Of a stretch of 64,000 nt of DNA, positions 23,235-34,922 are shown piece by piece. The position numbers and the translations under genes are program-made. Source of the stretch: Progne subis subis (Eukaryota; Chordata; Aves; Passeriformes; Hirundinidae); assembly GCA_022316685.1 (NCBI GenBank), contig JAKJHU010000026.1:4092501-4156500 (forward strand). The letters run 5' to 3'. The notes under the pieces are model-generated. The model did not search any database and was not told the DNA's origin. It saw only the letters and a list, made by a program, of their open reading frames with translations. The number at the start of each line of letters is the position of its first letter. Position 1 is the first letter of the stretch.

Positions 23235-24686
23235 AGGGGTTGACTTGTGTCTGGAAATAGGGCAACATGTTAAAACCTAAACAAAACAAATACCCAAAGA
23301 TAGATTGTTTGAGATGGAATATGAATGTTTTAAAAACAGCAGAAGTACAATTGATATGCAAGTGAGAAAAAGAGGATATATACAAACATAGATTGTGCTA
23401 GAAGAAAGGATAAGACCACATAAATAATACTAGTACTGTTCATTTCTATGTGAACAACACATAGAAATGTGCTTTTCATCTTAGAATATAAGACAACACA
23501 ATGGCTTTATTCAGCATATGAATTGCACTTAAAGTATTTAGTATAAATTCCTCCTAAAAAGAACATGATGGGTTAAAACATAAGACAAGGCCGTACTGGT
23601 TTTGTTGAAGGGAAAGCTTTAAACTTGCTTCTGCATGAAAGTCTTGTGTTTTACATTTTTAATCACTCCATCCTTTTGTGAACTAAAATTCTGCCTCCTT
23701 TCCTTATTATGTTCTAAACCCCAAAATTACACAGAAGAGCAATTTGCAAGCAAAGAAATTGAGATAGTTGCTTCAGGGCTTTGTTTTTCATTAGCCAAAA
23801 GATCATAAATTGTCAGTGTGAAAACTGCCTCTGCCTGCCTTGCCATGCTTAACTCCTTGTCCCTCCCAGAAGCAGCCTGCCCTTGTTATTGCCTGGTATT
23901 TTATGCCTGATGATATATGGCTTCTTATATTTCAAGCTGATGAAAAGTACATATGGGTTTATTCAGAATGATTCCTTTATGATCCAAAGAAGGAAATGAG
24001 CCTTCCTTAATGGCTGGGTAGTCTTAATAGGACTGAGAAAGTTACTGGTAAATACAAAACACCTTAATTTTTTTGAAGTCTTGAATTCTTCAAGCTCAAG
24101 AAGATCTGACCTTACATAATGCAGCAGTGTAAGGAGATTCAGTTTCAGCAAACAAGATCTTATCAGAGTTGACTTACCACCACAAAATCGTAAAATCATC
24201 TTGTAATTTGTGGGAGTAAGGCCTATGTATCATACTACTGGGGTCACAGATCCAGCCCTGGGCAGGACTTGGTTTTCTGATACGTCAACAAAGGTGATTT
24301 CAGAATGATGTGTAGGATACTTTGAGTCTCTTCAAAAGAAACAAACAAATATTCCTTAGGGTTTTTACTTCTTAAATAGTCGCTTTCCAGCTTTACATGA
24401 AATATGGGAAAAGACCTGGCAAATTAATGTAATTCTCCAATGTGTACAGAAGCTGGAAGGGAAACAAAAGAGCAGAGTGACATCTAAAAGGCCTAAGAGA
24501 GTTAGTACGATACGGTGGCCTGATTGACAAAGGTGGAATCAAATTGGTGTTATTTAAGATGAAAAAAAAAGGAAAAAATGACTGCTTTCTCTTAACCAAT
24601 TTCAACTGCAGTTGATAGTTAACACCATTGATTTTAATGACAGGACAATTTGATAAAACCTGGAAAATTATTTTTAGAACCTTGCA

Positions 24687-24775
24687 GGAATAAAAGAAAT
24701 ACCACATAACTATGTGGTATATGAAAACAGAAGGGGAATAAAAGAAACACCACATAATTATATGAATGCAGAAGG
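24687..24775 (+). repeat. Imperfect tandem duplication, ~45-bp unit
   Basis: Two copies (24687-24733 and 24735-24775) share GGAATAAAAGAAA, ACCACATAA and a GCAGAAGG/ACAGAAGG end. The first copy contains an exact palindrome-like ACCACATA/TATGTGGT at about 24701-24718, part of which the second copy has lost. Confidence 0.8.
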
Positions 24776-25026
24776 CTTTATAAAGATGGAAAACATTGCA
24801 TCTTATAAACACTAATAATCTAAAATAAAGACATCAAGAAAAAAATAAAGGTCTTTAGTTTAGAGATGCATATGGAGAACTACTATGACCATGACAGTAA
24901 ATACAGTGGCTTAATACTTTAATTCCTTGTTCTTAATATCCAATCTCTTGAAATAACCTAAATTGTGAAAAATTACAGTTAAAATAGATTTATAATTGAA
25001 ATAAATCTATCATTCAGTATCTTGGT

Positions 25027-25188
25027 TTTGAAAGCTACAGCCTCCCTTGGAATGGAGAATGAAAACCTCCTTATAAAATTATTATAATTTTGCAATTAGG
25101 GGCTTTCAGGCAAAGATATGGAAATAGGAGTAACAGTTCTTTACTGGGAATATTTAAATTAAAAAAAAAGGAAAATACAAATGTAGTA

Positions 25189-25227
<39 letters not shown>

Positions 25228-25720
25228 AGTAAGCAAACAAAAATCCTGGAATAAACCCTGACAGAGTCAGGGATACGACCTGGCACCCTGTTGGTCAGGG
25301 TGTTGGAAGCAATCCAAATAAGTCCTCCTGAAGTAACAGATGTGGTTCTGTGGAGTAGAAAGTCCTGTAGAAAGTCCAGTGGTGATGAGATGGGTCCAGT
25401 CTTCCTCCAGGAATCCAGTGGAAAAAAAAAATGGATACCTTGTGTCCTTCAGTCCTGGGTTTTTATCTAGCTAGGAACAGCTGGCTCCTCCCCCAGTGTG
25501 TGGAGCATCTCACAATGGGATGATGGAATGTATCATGTCATTGGTGGGCCCTAATGGCCCATTATCAGAAGATGTCCCCCTGGAGGATGGAGGGGTGGTG
25601 AAAGAGATAAGAAACACTGCCCCACCTTGTTTTAATGGCTGCGCCATTATCAGAAGGCATCCGCCCCTCTCCCCCCCAGAGTAGAAGGATAAAACGTCTC
25701 CTAAAAAACAGCTTTCAACA
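25027..25720 (-). mobile_element. ERVL-like solo LTR
   Basis: On the minus strand it starts TGTTGAAAGCTG (25709-25720) and ends near TAGCTTTCAAAA (about 25027-25038), giving matching inverted ends of about ten bases. Two related CCATTATCAGAAG motifs (near 25559 and 25644) lie in U3. A GATAAAAACCC TATA-like box is near 25463-25473, and an AGTAAAG signal-like motif is near 25140. A 32-nt poly(A) (plus strand) has expanded inside it at 25192-25223. I see no clear TSD: the flanks are gatga on the right and different on the left. The family looks like a songbird ERVL LTR by remembered motifs; the 5' and 3' ends are therefore less certain. Confidence 0.75.
25192..25223. repeat. Poly(A), 32 nt, inside an LTR
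   Basis: Uninterrupted A run within the downstream part of the 25027-25720 LTR (poly(T) in LTR sense). Confidence 0.97.
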
Positions 25721-27624
25721 GATGAAATAGAATACACATTTTTAGGTTACATAATGCAAGACATTCAGTTTCTGCAATCATTCTTCTATAAATTAATTGT
25801 AAATATATTTGTTTTCAATTTTTAAAATTTGTTGGGTTTTTTTTTAATTACAATATATTCTTTACATAGAGTAGGAACAGGAAATATTTTCCACAACCAC
25901 TTTTTTTTGACAAAATACTGGGAGATCTGTTCAGTCTGGGACTATCAAATGTGTAATTTAATATTTTGTTGATTCAGTAATAAGAATAAACATTATATTA
26001 ATGTAATTTTGAGACCAAACTAAATTTATTATGCTGAAATTACAGTAAATAGTATTAATTAAAAAAAAAAAATCTAAACCATAGTTTTTAAAAGGCTGTG
26101 GTAATATGGACAACAGATTTAACATGAGGTGCAATGAAATAAAGCAAATACAATGACCAGTATAATTGACTCTGCTTTACTACTCAGCTGACATAATATT
26201 TATGGTCCCATTTAGCACAGGAATTGTAGCATGTGATTAGTATTTATTGAGTAGTTCATTAGATACTATGTAAAATAATATAATTCTACTAAGGTTTTTG
26301 ATATTCAAAGTTGTTGTAATCATTAATTAGCACTACATAGAAAATGCAAAATCTTTATTACCTACTCCAAATTTCTTGAAAACTATGCTTGCCCTTTCAA
26401 GTTTTGCATATGCTGCAGCTGCTTGAGTTACAATCAGAACCCTCGTGAGACAGATTAAATTACAAATTTCAATAAATGTGGTGTTTATAATATCACAGGG
26501 GTTAAACACTGGAATAATCTTAGGAATAGCTTTGATTGGAAGGTTTAAAACTTGCAGCAATGACATTTAATGAAATGGTTCCATCTCATTTACAGAAACA
26601 TCCACCATGATAATTTGGAAATATTTCTTTTTTAATAGAGGTTTATGTATCTGATATAAACAGTGCTGCCTTTTTTGTACAAAAATCCTACTTCCAGTAG
26701 AAATATTGCTAGTACAGTGTATTGGATGGAAAACTAATTCTACCAGAAGGAGCACTTCTCAGCAAATGGAATTACTCTCTTTACACAGAACTTTCCGTAA
26801 TTAAATGAATACAGCCTGTAGTAATACACCTTCCACTCCCGAGTGAGCATTTCTGGATAAGGAAAAGGGTTTCAGTTTACCTGGAACATGTAAGGAAACC
26901 AAACTAGAAAGTTCTGTGTCTTTCTCTTTGTAATTGGCTCAATGCCAAGAGAGAAGCACCTGTTAGACTTTGTTACTGTCCTTTAAAGTCTGTACCTCTC
27001 CTTATTGGCCATTTGCCAGTGGAACCCACCTTGATAATTAAGTACTAAACAAACTACACAAAGAAACCAATGAGATTTTTAGGACTTCCATAACAGTGAG
27101 AGAATGGTCTCTGCACTGTGTTTGACCTGCATTTTCTTTATCTGTTTATGTTTATTATTTTCCTTGTTATTAAACCTTTTATTTTACAAAGTACGTCTGG
27201 GGAAGTTGTCTTGCTATGTAATTTAAGCCATTTACCTGAACAGGGCTGGACCCTGGGAAGTACTAGAAAACTATAACAGCCTTTCTTAAAGTTTAAGCAA
27301 CATCCAGAAATGTTCTTGTGTGTTAGGAATCTGGATAAGGTCATGCATCCCAGAATAATACTTCATACTGTGTGAGATCCAGAACATTTAAGAGCTCCTA
27401 CCTAGACTCTGAGATTCTGAAACCAAGAAATTACATTAATTCCAGGGAAAAAGCCCTCACTTCTGAGCTCTTTTGTAGGTTTTCCAGATAACTACTTTCA
27501 TATTGTAAGAAACTTTATTTCAGGAACTTTTCTCTCATTTTTAGAATCCTTATGTTTGCACTTCAGGAAATGGTTAGAGGTTAAGTGAGAGAGTATCTTT
27601 TTGTCACTCGTCTAAGAAAATTGC
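25721..27624. other. Anonymous non-coding DNA, possible ancient LINE trace
   Basis: Mostly unrecognised. A stretch at about 26490-26570 (GGGGTTAAACACTGGAATAA and following) resembles the part of CR1-like ORF2 ends where a trailing WNxLP motif is encoded, on the plus strand, but it is too short and decayed to annotate firmly. Confidence 0.4.
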
Positions 27625-28180
27625 ATTGAATATGACTGAAATAATTTTCACCACAGCAGACTTCACAGTGCTGTTCTTTGCATGAGTGGCTGGAAAAGGT
27701 GTTGATAACATGCCAGAGTTTTGAGTACTGCTGAGCCGGACTGGAACAGCATCAGAGCTGTCTCTCCAACATTCCTCCCCCACCATTAGCAGGCTGGAGG
27801 CGAGCAAGAGCCTGGCAGGGAACGGAACCAGGCCAGCTGACCCAAATTATTGAAATGGATATTCCATATCATATGACAACAACTCAGATACAAAAAGCTA
27901 AGGACAAGAGGGCATTCATTATTTACAATGTTTGCCTTCCAGAGCAAACACTGTGTGCACTGGAGCCCTGCTGCCCCGGAAGTGGCTGGACATCACTTCC
28001 TGGTAGGAAGTGGAAAACAAAATCTTTGAGTTTTTTCTTTGCTTGTGCTTTGGTAAACTGCCTTATGGGAAACTAGGAGACTTTGTAATTTTATTTTCTC
28101 TCCCCTGTCCAGCTGACAAGGAGGAGTGATTGAGCTGCTTGGTTGGCACCTGGCCTCCAGCTAAGGTCAACCTACCCCAA
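27625..28180 (+). mobile_element. ERVL-type LTR, 5' end uncertain
   Basis: Plus-strand match to the avian ERVL LTR pattern. In U3 there are TTGCATGAGTGGCTGGAAAA (near 27676), the GGATATTCCATATCATATGA motif (near 27857) and an AGATACAAAAAGC TATA-like box. In R/U5 there are TGGAGCCCTGC (near 27960), GGAAGTGGCTGGACATCAC and TTGGTTGGCACCTGG. The end near 28170-28180 corresponds to the usual GTCAACC...CCACA terminus but has lost CA. No TSD was found and the first part of U3 may be truncated, so this is an older copy than 15755-16381. ORF 27855-28076 overlaps it and is not a gene. Confidence 0.82.
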
Positions 28181-28439
28181 GTGTGCAGTTAGTTATCCAA
28201 GATTAGAATTGCAGTCATAAACTTAGATTTTATGCTCTTCCACTACTACGTACATGTTTCTAAAATTAGTCTGTCCATGTAGATCAGCTAAAAGCATTGG
28301 AGGTCAAAGTAATTTCACAGAGATTACATCTACTAAGATTTTGTTTCACACAGTTCAATATGAATATGTGTTGTTAGCGTCTTGTATTAATAGTGTCATA
28401 TGATAGTTCACTTTATAAATCAGCATTCATTTTCCACAA

Positions 28440-28537
28440 TTTTTTTTTCCAGAAGCGTGCTTACTATAAAAGCTTTGCTGGTTTTTCTTTTTTTGTTTTG
28501 TTTTTGTTTTTGTTTTTTTTGGTTTTTTTTAATGAAA
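28440..28537. repeat. T-rich (TTTTTG)n low-complexity tract
   Basis: T-rich sequence with TTTTTG and TTTTGTTTTTG units; it generates several overlapping ORFs of 94-117 codons that are not genes. Confidence 0.8.
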
Positions 28538-28983
28538 TGGCATTCCCATGTTTGGGGAAAAGCATTTATGTTGGAGTCCAGGGCATTCCTTTGGTTGCCC
28601 TGGAGGGTCAGAGACCTGGGCAGGGGGGTCTGGGACCCCAGCCCAGAGCTCAGAGAGACACTGGATTTGATTTCAGTCCATGGAAGAGGCTTCTTGCACT
28701 GCAAGAAGGTTTACAGGCCACAAGAGTGCGAAAAATAGTAGTTTAGTATATCACAGGGTGAAAAAAAAATGGGTTTGGATTTCTTGTATTGAAGTGAATG
28801 GGGACAAGATGGAGAATTTGGGGCATTGTCTCCTTCTTCTTCTTTCTTCTTCCCTCACTCCATTTCTGCAGTGACGTTGGCACAAAGCAGTTTGTGAGGA
28901 TTGGGTCAAAGTAAAGATGACCTTTTTAGTAATAGTGATAGACATTGGTAAGAAATAGTAAATATCAAATACGTAGCAATTAG

Positions 28984-28990
28984 TATAAAA
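28984..28990 (+). promoter_or_regulatory. TATA box of the 28569 LTR
   Basis: TATAAAA in the position expected for the U3 promoter, 94 bases upstream of the polyadenylation signal. Activity today is not shown. Confidence 0.7.
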
Positions 28991-29082
28991 GATAACAACT
29001 GCCCAGTTCGGGAGGAGTAGTCAGATGTCTGAGCCGCAGCAAACATCTTGCTGGACACTGAGAAAATTGTAAGATAAGAACT

Positions 29083-29088
29083 AATAAA
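29083..29088 (+). promoter_or_regulatory. Polyadenylation signal of the 28569 LTR
   Basis: AATAAA in the R region of the LTR, with TATA box upstream and a GT/T-rich stretch downstream near 29113-29125. Confidence 0.7.
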
Positions 29089-29249
29089 CACGAAGCATGC
29101 AACCTTGAAGACTCTGTCTTTTCCTGCGTTTGGCTCAGAGCTTTGCAGAGGGCAAAAAAGACTCTAAAACCACCTGAATGCTGGGGAATTTAAACTCCTG
29201 CAAGGAGCCTCCGACAACTGACGTCCCTGAGTTAGCAGAAACATATTTA

Positions 29250-30070
29250 CAGAAAGATTTTTTTTTTTCATAAATTTTAATGAAAAAAATTTAAAAGTCC
29301 CATTCCATATCATTTGACATAACACTTATCTAAAAATTATTTTACTGCTGGAATTGTCTTCTATCGTACTGCAAATTTTTCAAATTAAAGCTTTCCATTC
29401 CCAAGATAAAGTTCTCATATGGAACTCTCAGGTTATTTCAGACAGCATTCTGAATTTTGAAATAATACTGTACTTCACATCTATTGACTCCTAAAGGACT
29501 ACTCTTTATATTGTTTTGTAATTTTCTAGATATTGTGTTGCTGTAACTATAGTCATCATAGCTATAATGATCTTAAAACATTGTCTAATACAATAATTAT
29601 TAACTAAAGCCTCTTCACCTTCTTGACATAAATATGTAATTAATGAGAGCACCAGCTTTTTTTATTCTCTCTTCTGTCTAGATTACTGACACATTCCTGT
29701 TGGGGTTCTGGCTCCTCATCTTGTATTCTTCTAATTTACCAGGTCTCAGAAATTGGAGGGTGAATTTCATCTAGTGACTGTATATTTGTCTTTTGTAGTC
29801 TTTTGATATGTAATCGGCTGAACTGGAACTTTGCTATCTCAAGAATTTAAATCTCTTGCCTGTAGTTTATCAGGAGTCAGGCAATACTAGAATTCACACA
29901 AAAGTAACAAAGCAGTTATCTGCTCTTCATTTCTCCTGCAAAACAGCTTCAGAGTTTCTTATCTGAAATGTCATCCCCTTCTCTGCTGTTCATCAGAGGA
30001 TCATATACATTTTTCTACAACTGTTCTGCCTCAGTCTAGAGTGTACTTCTTGGAAGTGCAGGGTAACAGA
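29250..30070. other. Anonymous non-coding DNA
   Basis: Nothing recognised. Confidence 0.5.
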
Positions 30071-30292
30071 ACAAGAGTCAACAAACACTAGCTGCAGCAA
30101 GGGAAATTCCTATTAGATATATAGAGAGAATTCTTCCAATGGAGGTAATCAAATCCATCTAATAGGAGGTTAGGAAAAAATAGACTGTCTGTCCATGGAG
30201 ATGGACCTGACTGAGCTAAGCCATGAACAACCAAGCCAGGAATTAGATGGCTTCCAGTGGTCCCCTCCAATTTAAATTATTCTGTAATTCCA
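30071..30292 (+). mobile_element. Old CR1 LINE 3' fragment
   Basis: Plus-strand CR1 end. A CTGCAGCAAGGGAAATTCC piece (from about 30091) corresponds to the last part of ORF2. The CAGTGGTCCCCTCCAA, TTTAAATTATTCTG and TAATTCC series (30254-30290) corresponds to the CR1 3' terminus. The copy is 5'-truncated, mutated and non-coding. Confidence 0.75.
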
Positions 30293-32112
30293 CTGAATGG
30301 TGAGAGAAGTTGCTTAAATACAGTTTTGATATAGGGACATAATATTTGCTTTCCTTGTCTTGGACTCAACCCTGCATCATTTAAGCGGACTTCCTATCCT
30401 TGACCAAGAAGACATTGAAAACCTTTCTTCACATAAATACCTGGGATTAATTAGCATAGGTATTGAGCTTCCACTGACAATGAGACTGAATAACCAATAA
30501 TTCTAAAAAATCTATACTTTTTGCATTTGGAATTCAATCTTTATGGCATTTAGATAGAGTATTTTCAACTAAGTGCAACAAGAACCCATCTGTGAACTGT
30601 GAACAATAATCCTTTCTTGTTTAATGGCCACATTGTGAAAATTAAAATCCTTAAATGATTGTCTAGATAGAGCAATAAGCAGTAATAGAGAAAAGACCAA
30701 CAGGAAATTATTAATTCTATTCTTGGTCCTGCATTATTATGGAAAACAGTAAGATCTGGTTGTGCATAATGAATGACATAAATACGAAGTAAAATTGAAG
30801 ACCTGCTCATTCCCTAAGCAGTTTTTATCCTGTAGATGGAATCAAAGAGAAGGCAGGAGAGGAAACAATGTTTCTTGAAATACTATATAACTTGTCTACC
30901 TAGTATTCAAAATCTAAATCTGAATTCTTCCCTGGTTGTTCTTAAATATAATGCAAGCATAGACATTTTCCAGTACAAAAGGTATTTCTAAAAGATTAAA
31001 ATAAGATGCTATTACATAATAGTATGTGGTTTCTTTGGGCTGGCCAGATAGAGATTGCCATTATTCTGTATAGGAAAAGTGAGCATAAAATATTTGTTTT
31101 ACACACTTTTCCACATGTTTAAACATTTTTTTCACATTTTAAAAGAAGGGAGTGATCTGGGGGTTCCAGGAAGCAGAATCATTCTGGTTTTAACAGAGTT
31201 CATGGGCAGTATAAGCAGTTGTATGCGTAAATGAAGTAATTTTTATCTACTTCTAACCTGCTGTTGAGAATAAATGTGCTGGAGGGAAAACAAAATCTTC
31301 AGAAATGGAAACACAAACCAGATGAACAATTTTACACTTTTTAAGGAAAAAAAAAATAAAAATCTAAAAGCAGTACTAGAACAGGGTCTATTTTGAAACC
31401 TGGCTTCATCAATTTGGTTAATATGCTTTGGTGGGTAAACCTACTAAAAAATACATAATATTTGTTGCAGTTTCTAGGTGTATGTATGTATAGCTTCATG
31501 GACAAAGACATGTTGAGAATGTACACTGATGTTAATAGTTTATTTTTCAAAAGGCAATCCTTAAAACACGTACCAGTCCAATTTTAGCATTACCTAATGT
31601 GAAGTGTTTGGATTATTTTAAAAGATCACATAGAGTAATGAGACAGCTCTTTATAACAGTTTTAGTTTCAGTTTATATTTTGGTTTATGCTTACATGTAA
31701 ATATTTGACACAACAGATAAATGTGGGTTTTTTTTGTGATTTCAAATTCAGATTGAAACTTCTATATCTGTGGTGATCAACATCTAGTTGAATATGCAGA
31801 TCGGCATCTTCCTTTTCCCTTTGCATGTTCTTATCCAATCTTGCATGAATTGATTCAAAGTATTTTGAACTTTACAACAAATATTCTAAGTTACTTGATA
31901 TATGTAGATTTGTATTAACTGTTAATGTGATAATTCAGAAGGTCAAAATTTTATATTCCTATCTGCAAAGGTACTAATGCAATTAAACAGATGTGCTTGA
32001 CATTTTAAAATGTTAACTAGTGTACATTATTGTCCAGTGTAATGAATTATCCTCCCAAGAAATATAAGTAGATTTTATTTTTGTTTGTTTAAGTGTGAAT
32101 AGGACTGCATTA
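30293..32112. other. Anonymous non-coding DNA
   Basis: No gene or mobile element recognised in about 1.8 kb. Confidence 0.5.
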
Positions 32113-32640
32113 TCTTAGAATCATAGAATACCAGACTGGAAGGGGACTTCAGCGACCATGTGGTCCAACCTTTCTTGACAAGAGCAGGATCCAGACAAGA
32201 TGGCCCAATCCTCTGTTCAGTTGAATCTTGGAAATGTTTTGCACTGGGGAATCCACCACTTCCCTGGGAAGATTATTCCAATGGATCATTGTCTCATTGT
32301 GAAAAATTTTCCTTTTTTGACTAATAGGAATCACCCCAGGAGTCGCTTGTAATTGTGACTCCTTGTCAAAAGGGAGTCTCCATCTCTTCTGTAGCCACCC
32401 TTTAAACACTGGAACACAACAATGAAGGCTCTCCTAAACCTTCTTTTTTCCAGGTTGTACAAATCAAGTTCTTGCAGGTTTTCATAATCTGGCATACTTC
32501 CCAGACCTTTGATCATCTCTATTGCCCTTCTCTGGGCCCTATCCAGACTGCCCACATCTCTTTTGCATGTGCAGGCACCAAAACTGAACACAATATTCCA
32601 GGTGTAGTCTCCTGACAGGAGAACTAATAGAGTTATTGGC
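32113..32640 (-). mobile_element. CR1 LINE 3' fragment with ORF2 C-terminal end
   Basis: Reverse-strand CR1. The 3' terminus is at 32113 (TTAGAATCATAGAATACC on the plus strand). Higher coordinates encode the end of the reverse-transcriptase ORF in two overlapping frames: LDRAQRRAIEMIKGLG, then LYNLEKRRFRRAF (32331-32654), and HWNNLPREVVDSP (32149-32409). The change of frame shows an inactivating indel. The catalytic part lies beyond the 5' truncation near 32640. The subfamily differs from that of 57901. Confidence 0.9.
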
Positions 32641-33184
32641 AAATTTATGCACACATATTCCCTTGTTCTAAGGTCGTCTATAGTTCAGTCTAAGTATCTA
32701 CTACTTATGATGATGCCACTGCTATATTCTCAAAATTTACATATTTTACGTTAGTGTATAAGGATTTATCATTTCCAGAATGGTCCCACTGATTGTATAT
32801 CACACTTTAATCTTTCTCTCCATTGCAGAACCGTCTTGCATTATTCTCTCTCAGATGAATTTCAGTATTTGCCTTACTTTCACCTTTCCATCCTTTCTTA
32901 TTTTTCTACTGTTAAAATATTTTATTGGAATCTGTTTGTAACACCTTGGCATTTAGGTTTTCTGATAGAAAATGTTGTTCCAAAGCCTACATCTACTGCA
33001 TCTCAGTTATGCCTATATTTCATTCTCTGTTTCCCCAGCAATTGCTTTTATATATATAGATGAGAGCACACCTTTTATTCTTGTTATTTATTAATTTTCA
33101 CAGTGATTCCTTTTTCCCTCTCCTCTTTAATTTCTTACATCCTCATGCTGCTTTATTATTGTTCTGTGTTTTCCGTTTTGCCTT
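32641..33184. other. Anonymous non-coding DNA
   Basis: Nothing recognised between the CR1 fragment and the next LTR. Confidence 0.5.
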
Positions 33185-33829
33185 TGTCCCAGTTTACAGC
33201 AAATTTGGGAGGAAACCTCTGAATGGAGTCCCTCTGGAAAAGCCAACCCAAATGGCCCCTCCCCCAGTCTGGGAAAAAATCTCCTTAGAGAAAAGTGGAG
33301 AAAACTATTTATTTAAAAAGTGCTCACAAGCATAAAGAATGAATAATATGAAACAGTAAAACTTCTTGTTGTTCTGAAGTTGGATGGCAAATTGAGAAAG
33401 TCCTTGCCATAGGTGTAGCTTGGCTCACTCAGTCTCTTATCAGTCCCTCCGGCCCTGGAAAATGCCATCCTGAGCCCCGGTGGGCTGCAGGTGTGAGATC
33501 CAGGTGTCTCTCTGGGTTTTTCAGTCCAGGACAGGTTTAAACAGTCCCAAGAAAAAGAAAGAAAACAGTCCAGGTAACTCCTCTGCCTCAGCTAGCTAAA
33601 TTAACTAAAAAGAAAAAGAGATCTCTGTCCTGCTGTCTGTCTGTGCTCCAGACAACACAGTCCAGGAGCAGAATGTGTAGGAGTTAGTGCAGTTTCTGAA
33701 AATAGACTTCACGCTTCTTCTTTCCCCCCTTCTCTCTCAGAACCAGTTTTAAAGGTACAGAACACTACATCAAATATAACCAGAACAGATGACTGGGGAT
33801 ACAAGCATCATAAAGTCACCCTAGGAGAA
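33185..33829 (-). mobile_element. Solo ERV LTR, probably class I
   Basis: The left end TGTCCCAGTTTAC is a typical LTR terminus (minus-strand 3' end ...AAACTGGGACA). A 4-bp match, cctt, flanks it at 33181-33184 and 33830-33833; the right terminus reads AA where CA is expected. On the minus strand AATAAA lies at about 33307-33312, so U5 is about 120 bases. The block is richer in G/C than its surroundings and has no open retroviral frame. Orientation minus. The right end rests on the short TSD and is the least certain part. Confidence 0.72.
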
Positions 33830-34281
33830 CCTTGGTTTTAGATTACCTTTTAAATTATCATATCATGTAAGTATCACTTTCTCCAAATTCCTTCAAAGAT
33901 GAATTTCTATGCCACTGTTTTTTTGGGGTTTGTGAGTTTGTTTGTTTTGTTTTTTATGTAAATTACTATTTTACCAAGCTTTTGAAAGATATTTTAGTCA
34001 GCATAGTATTTACAAGCAATTAATTCACAAATAAATTTACTTTAGTAATCATGTCATGAATCAAAGTAAACCTTTCATTCAGTAAAGGATGTTTTATAAG
34101 TTCTGTTTAAGTCCTCTACTACAATTATATGTTTATGGTTTTTTTTCTGATTTTTATGTAACACACCATCTTATGATGGAAGCTTCACTACATATGAAGA
34201 ATACATCTTATCCTCTAAACCAGTTTCTCATTTGAAAGGCCTGAAGATGATACATATGCTTTGACCAACATTTCATACAAC
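33830..34281. other. Anonymous DNA between two LTRs, with a short GTTT repeat
   Basis: A (GTTT)n-like stretch lies at about 33918-33954; otherwise nothing is recognised. Confidence 0.5.
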
Positions 34282-34922
34282 TGAAGGTTGTATCGCCAGA
34301 GCCAGAATCTCCGTGCTAGCTCTAATTTTGTACAGGCTCTGTTGTGTGGGACACCTCCTACCGAGCCAAGCTGTGGGTGAGCATCTCTGAGCTTTTTTGG
34401 CTCAGCAGCTGAAACATGTTTCTTCAGTGTAGGCAGAGGCAAGGATATGAAAGGGAGATCTGTTGCCTTGAATCCAGAGAGTTTATTTCCCGAATCACCA
34501 GTGGCAGACAGATCACAAGTGCTGGTCACTACAAGCTATATACAGATGGGTTTGGGTGAGCAATTACTTCCGGCCAATCCCAGGGAAGCGAAGAAGGTAA
34601 ACAAAGGGTTTTGAGACTAATAGGGAACCAGTGTAAGGAAAACAAATTATACAAATGAATTAAAATTGTTTGGGGGAAAGATTGGCTTAGAATATTCAGG
34701 AAAAAGGACTGGGTCTGGATAACTGACAGCTCTGGGGGAGTAAACACCTTTTGAGACAGAACCCCAGACTCAGACCAAAAAAAGGGTACAGAACCGTTTA
34801 GCAACTTTAAAACTTGAACAAACTGCAACAAATGTACAATTATTATTAAATGCAAAGATTCATAAACTTTGATGTATTATAAAAAAATGTACCTGCGTGT
34901 CCCTGTCACAAAACCCAAGACA
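34282..34922 (-). mobile_element. ERV LTR (ends tentative)
   Basis: The minus strand begins TGTCTTGGGTTTTGTGACAG (34903-34922), an LTR-like start. A TATATA box is near 34538-34543 and AATAAA near 34481-34486, followed by a 200-base U5-like segment that may end ...ACCTTCA at 34282. The promoter-then-polyadenylation order on one strand supports an LTR. No TSD could be found for these ends, so the true left end could lie elsewhere between 34230 and 34300. The ORFs at 34215-34529 and 34529-34855 fall in U5 and U3 and have no retroviral resemblance. Confidence 0.6.

Larger units (their letters stand above)
22446..25026. other. Anonymous non-coding DNA
   Basis: No gene recognised. Small features are the G run at 23210 and the imperfect duplication at 24687. 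The 139-codon minus ORF at 24393-24812 spans that duplication and is hydrophobic only because the DNA is AT-rich. Confidence 0.5.
28569..29243 (+). mobile_element. Full-length solo LTR, ERVK-type
   Basis: Starts TGTTGGAGTCC and ends GCAGAAACA; flanked by cattta (28563-28568) and tattta (29244-29249), a 6-bp TSD with one C/T difference. It has the canonical order on the plus strand: a GC-richer U3, a TATAAAA box, AATAAA about 100 bases later, then U5. A TTCTTCTTC stretch lies in U3. It closely follows an ERVK LTR pattern common in songbirds. No retroviral genes adjoin it on either side, so it is a solitary LTR. If its promoter still works it could start transcription rightward from about 29015. 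Confidence 0.92.

Noticed and set aside
24393..24812. 139-codon minus-strand ORF, hydrophobic
   Set aside because: Spans an AT-rich tandem duplication; no family resemblance, no start context or splice support.
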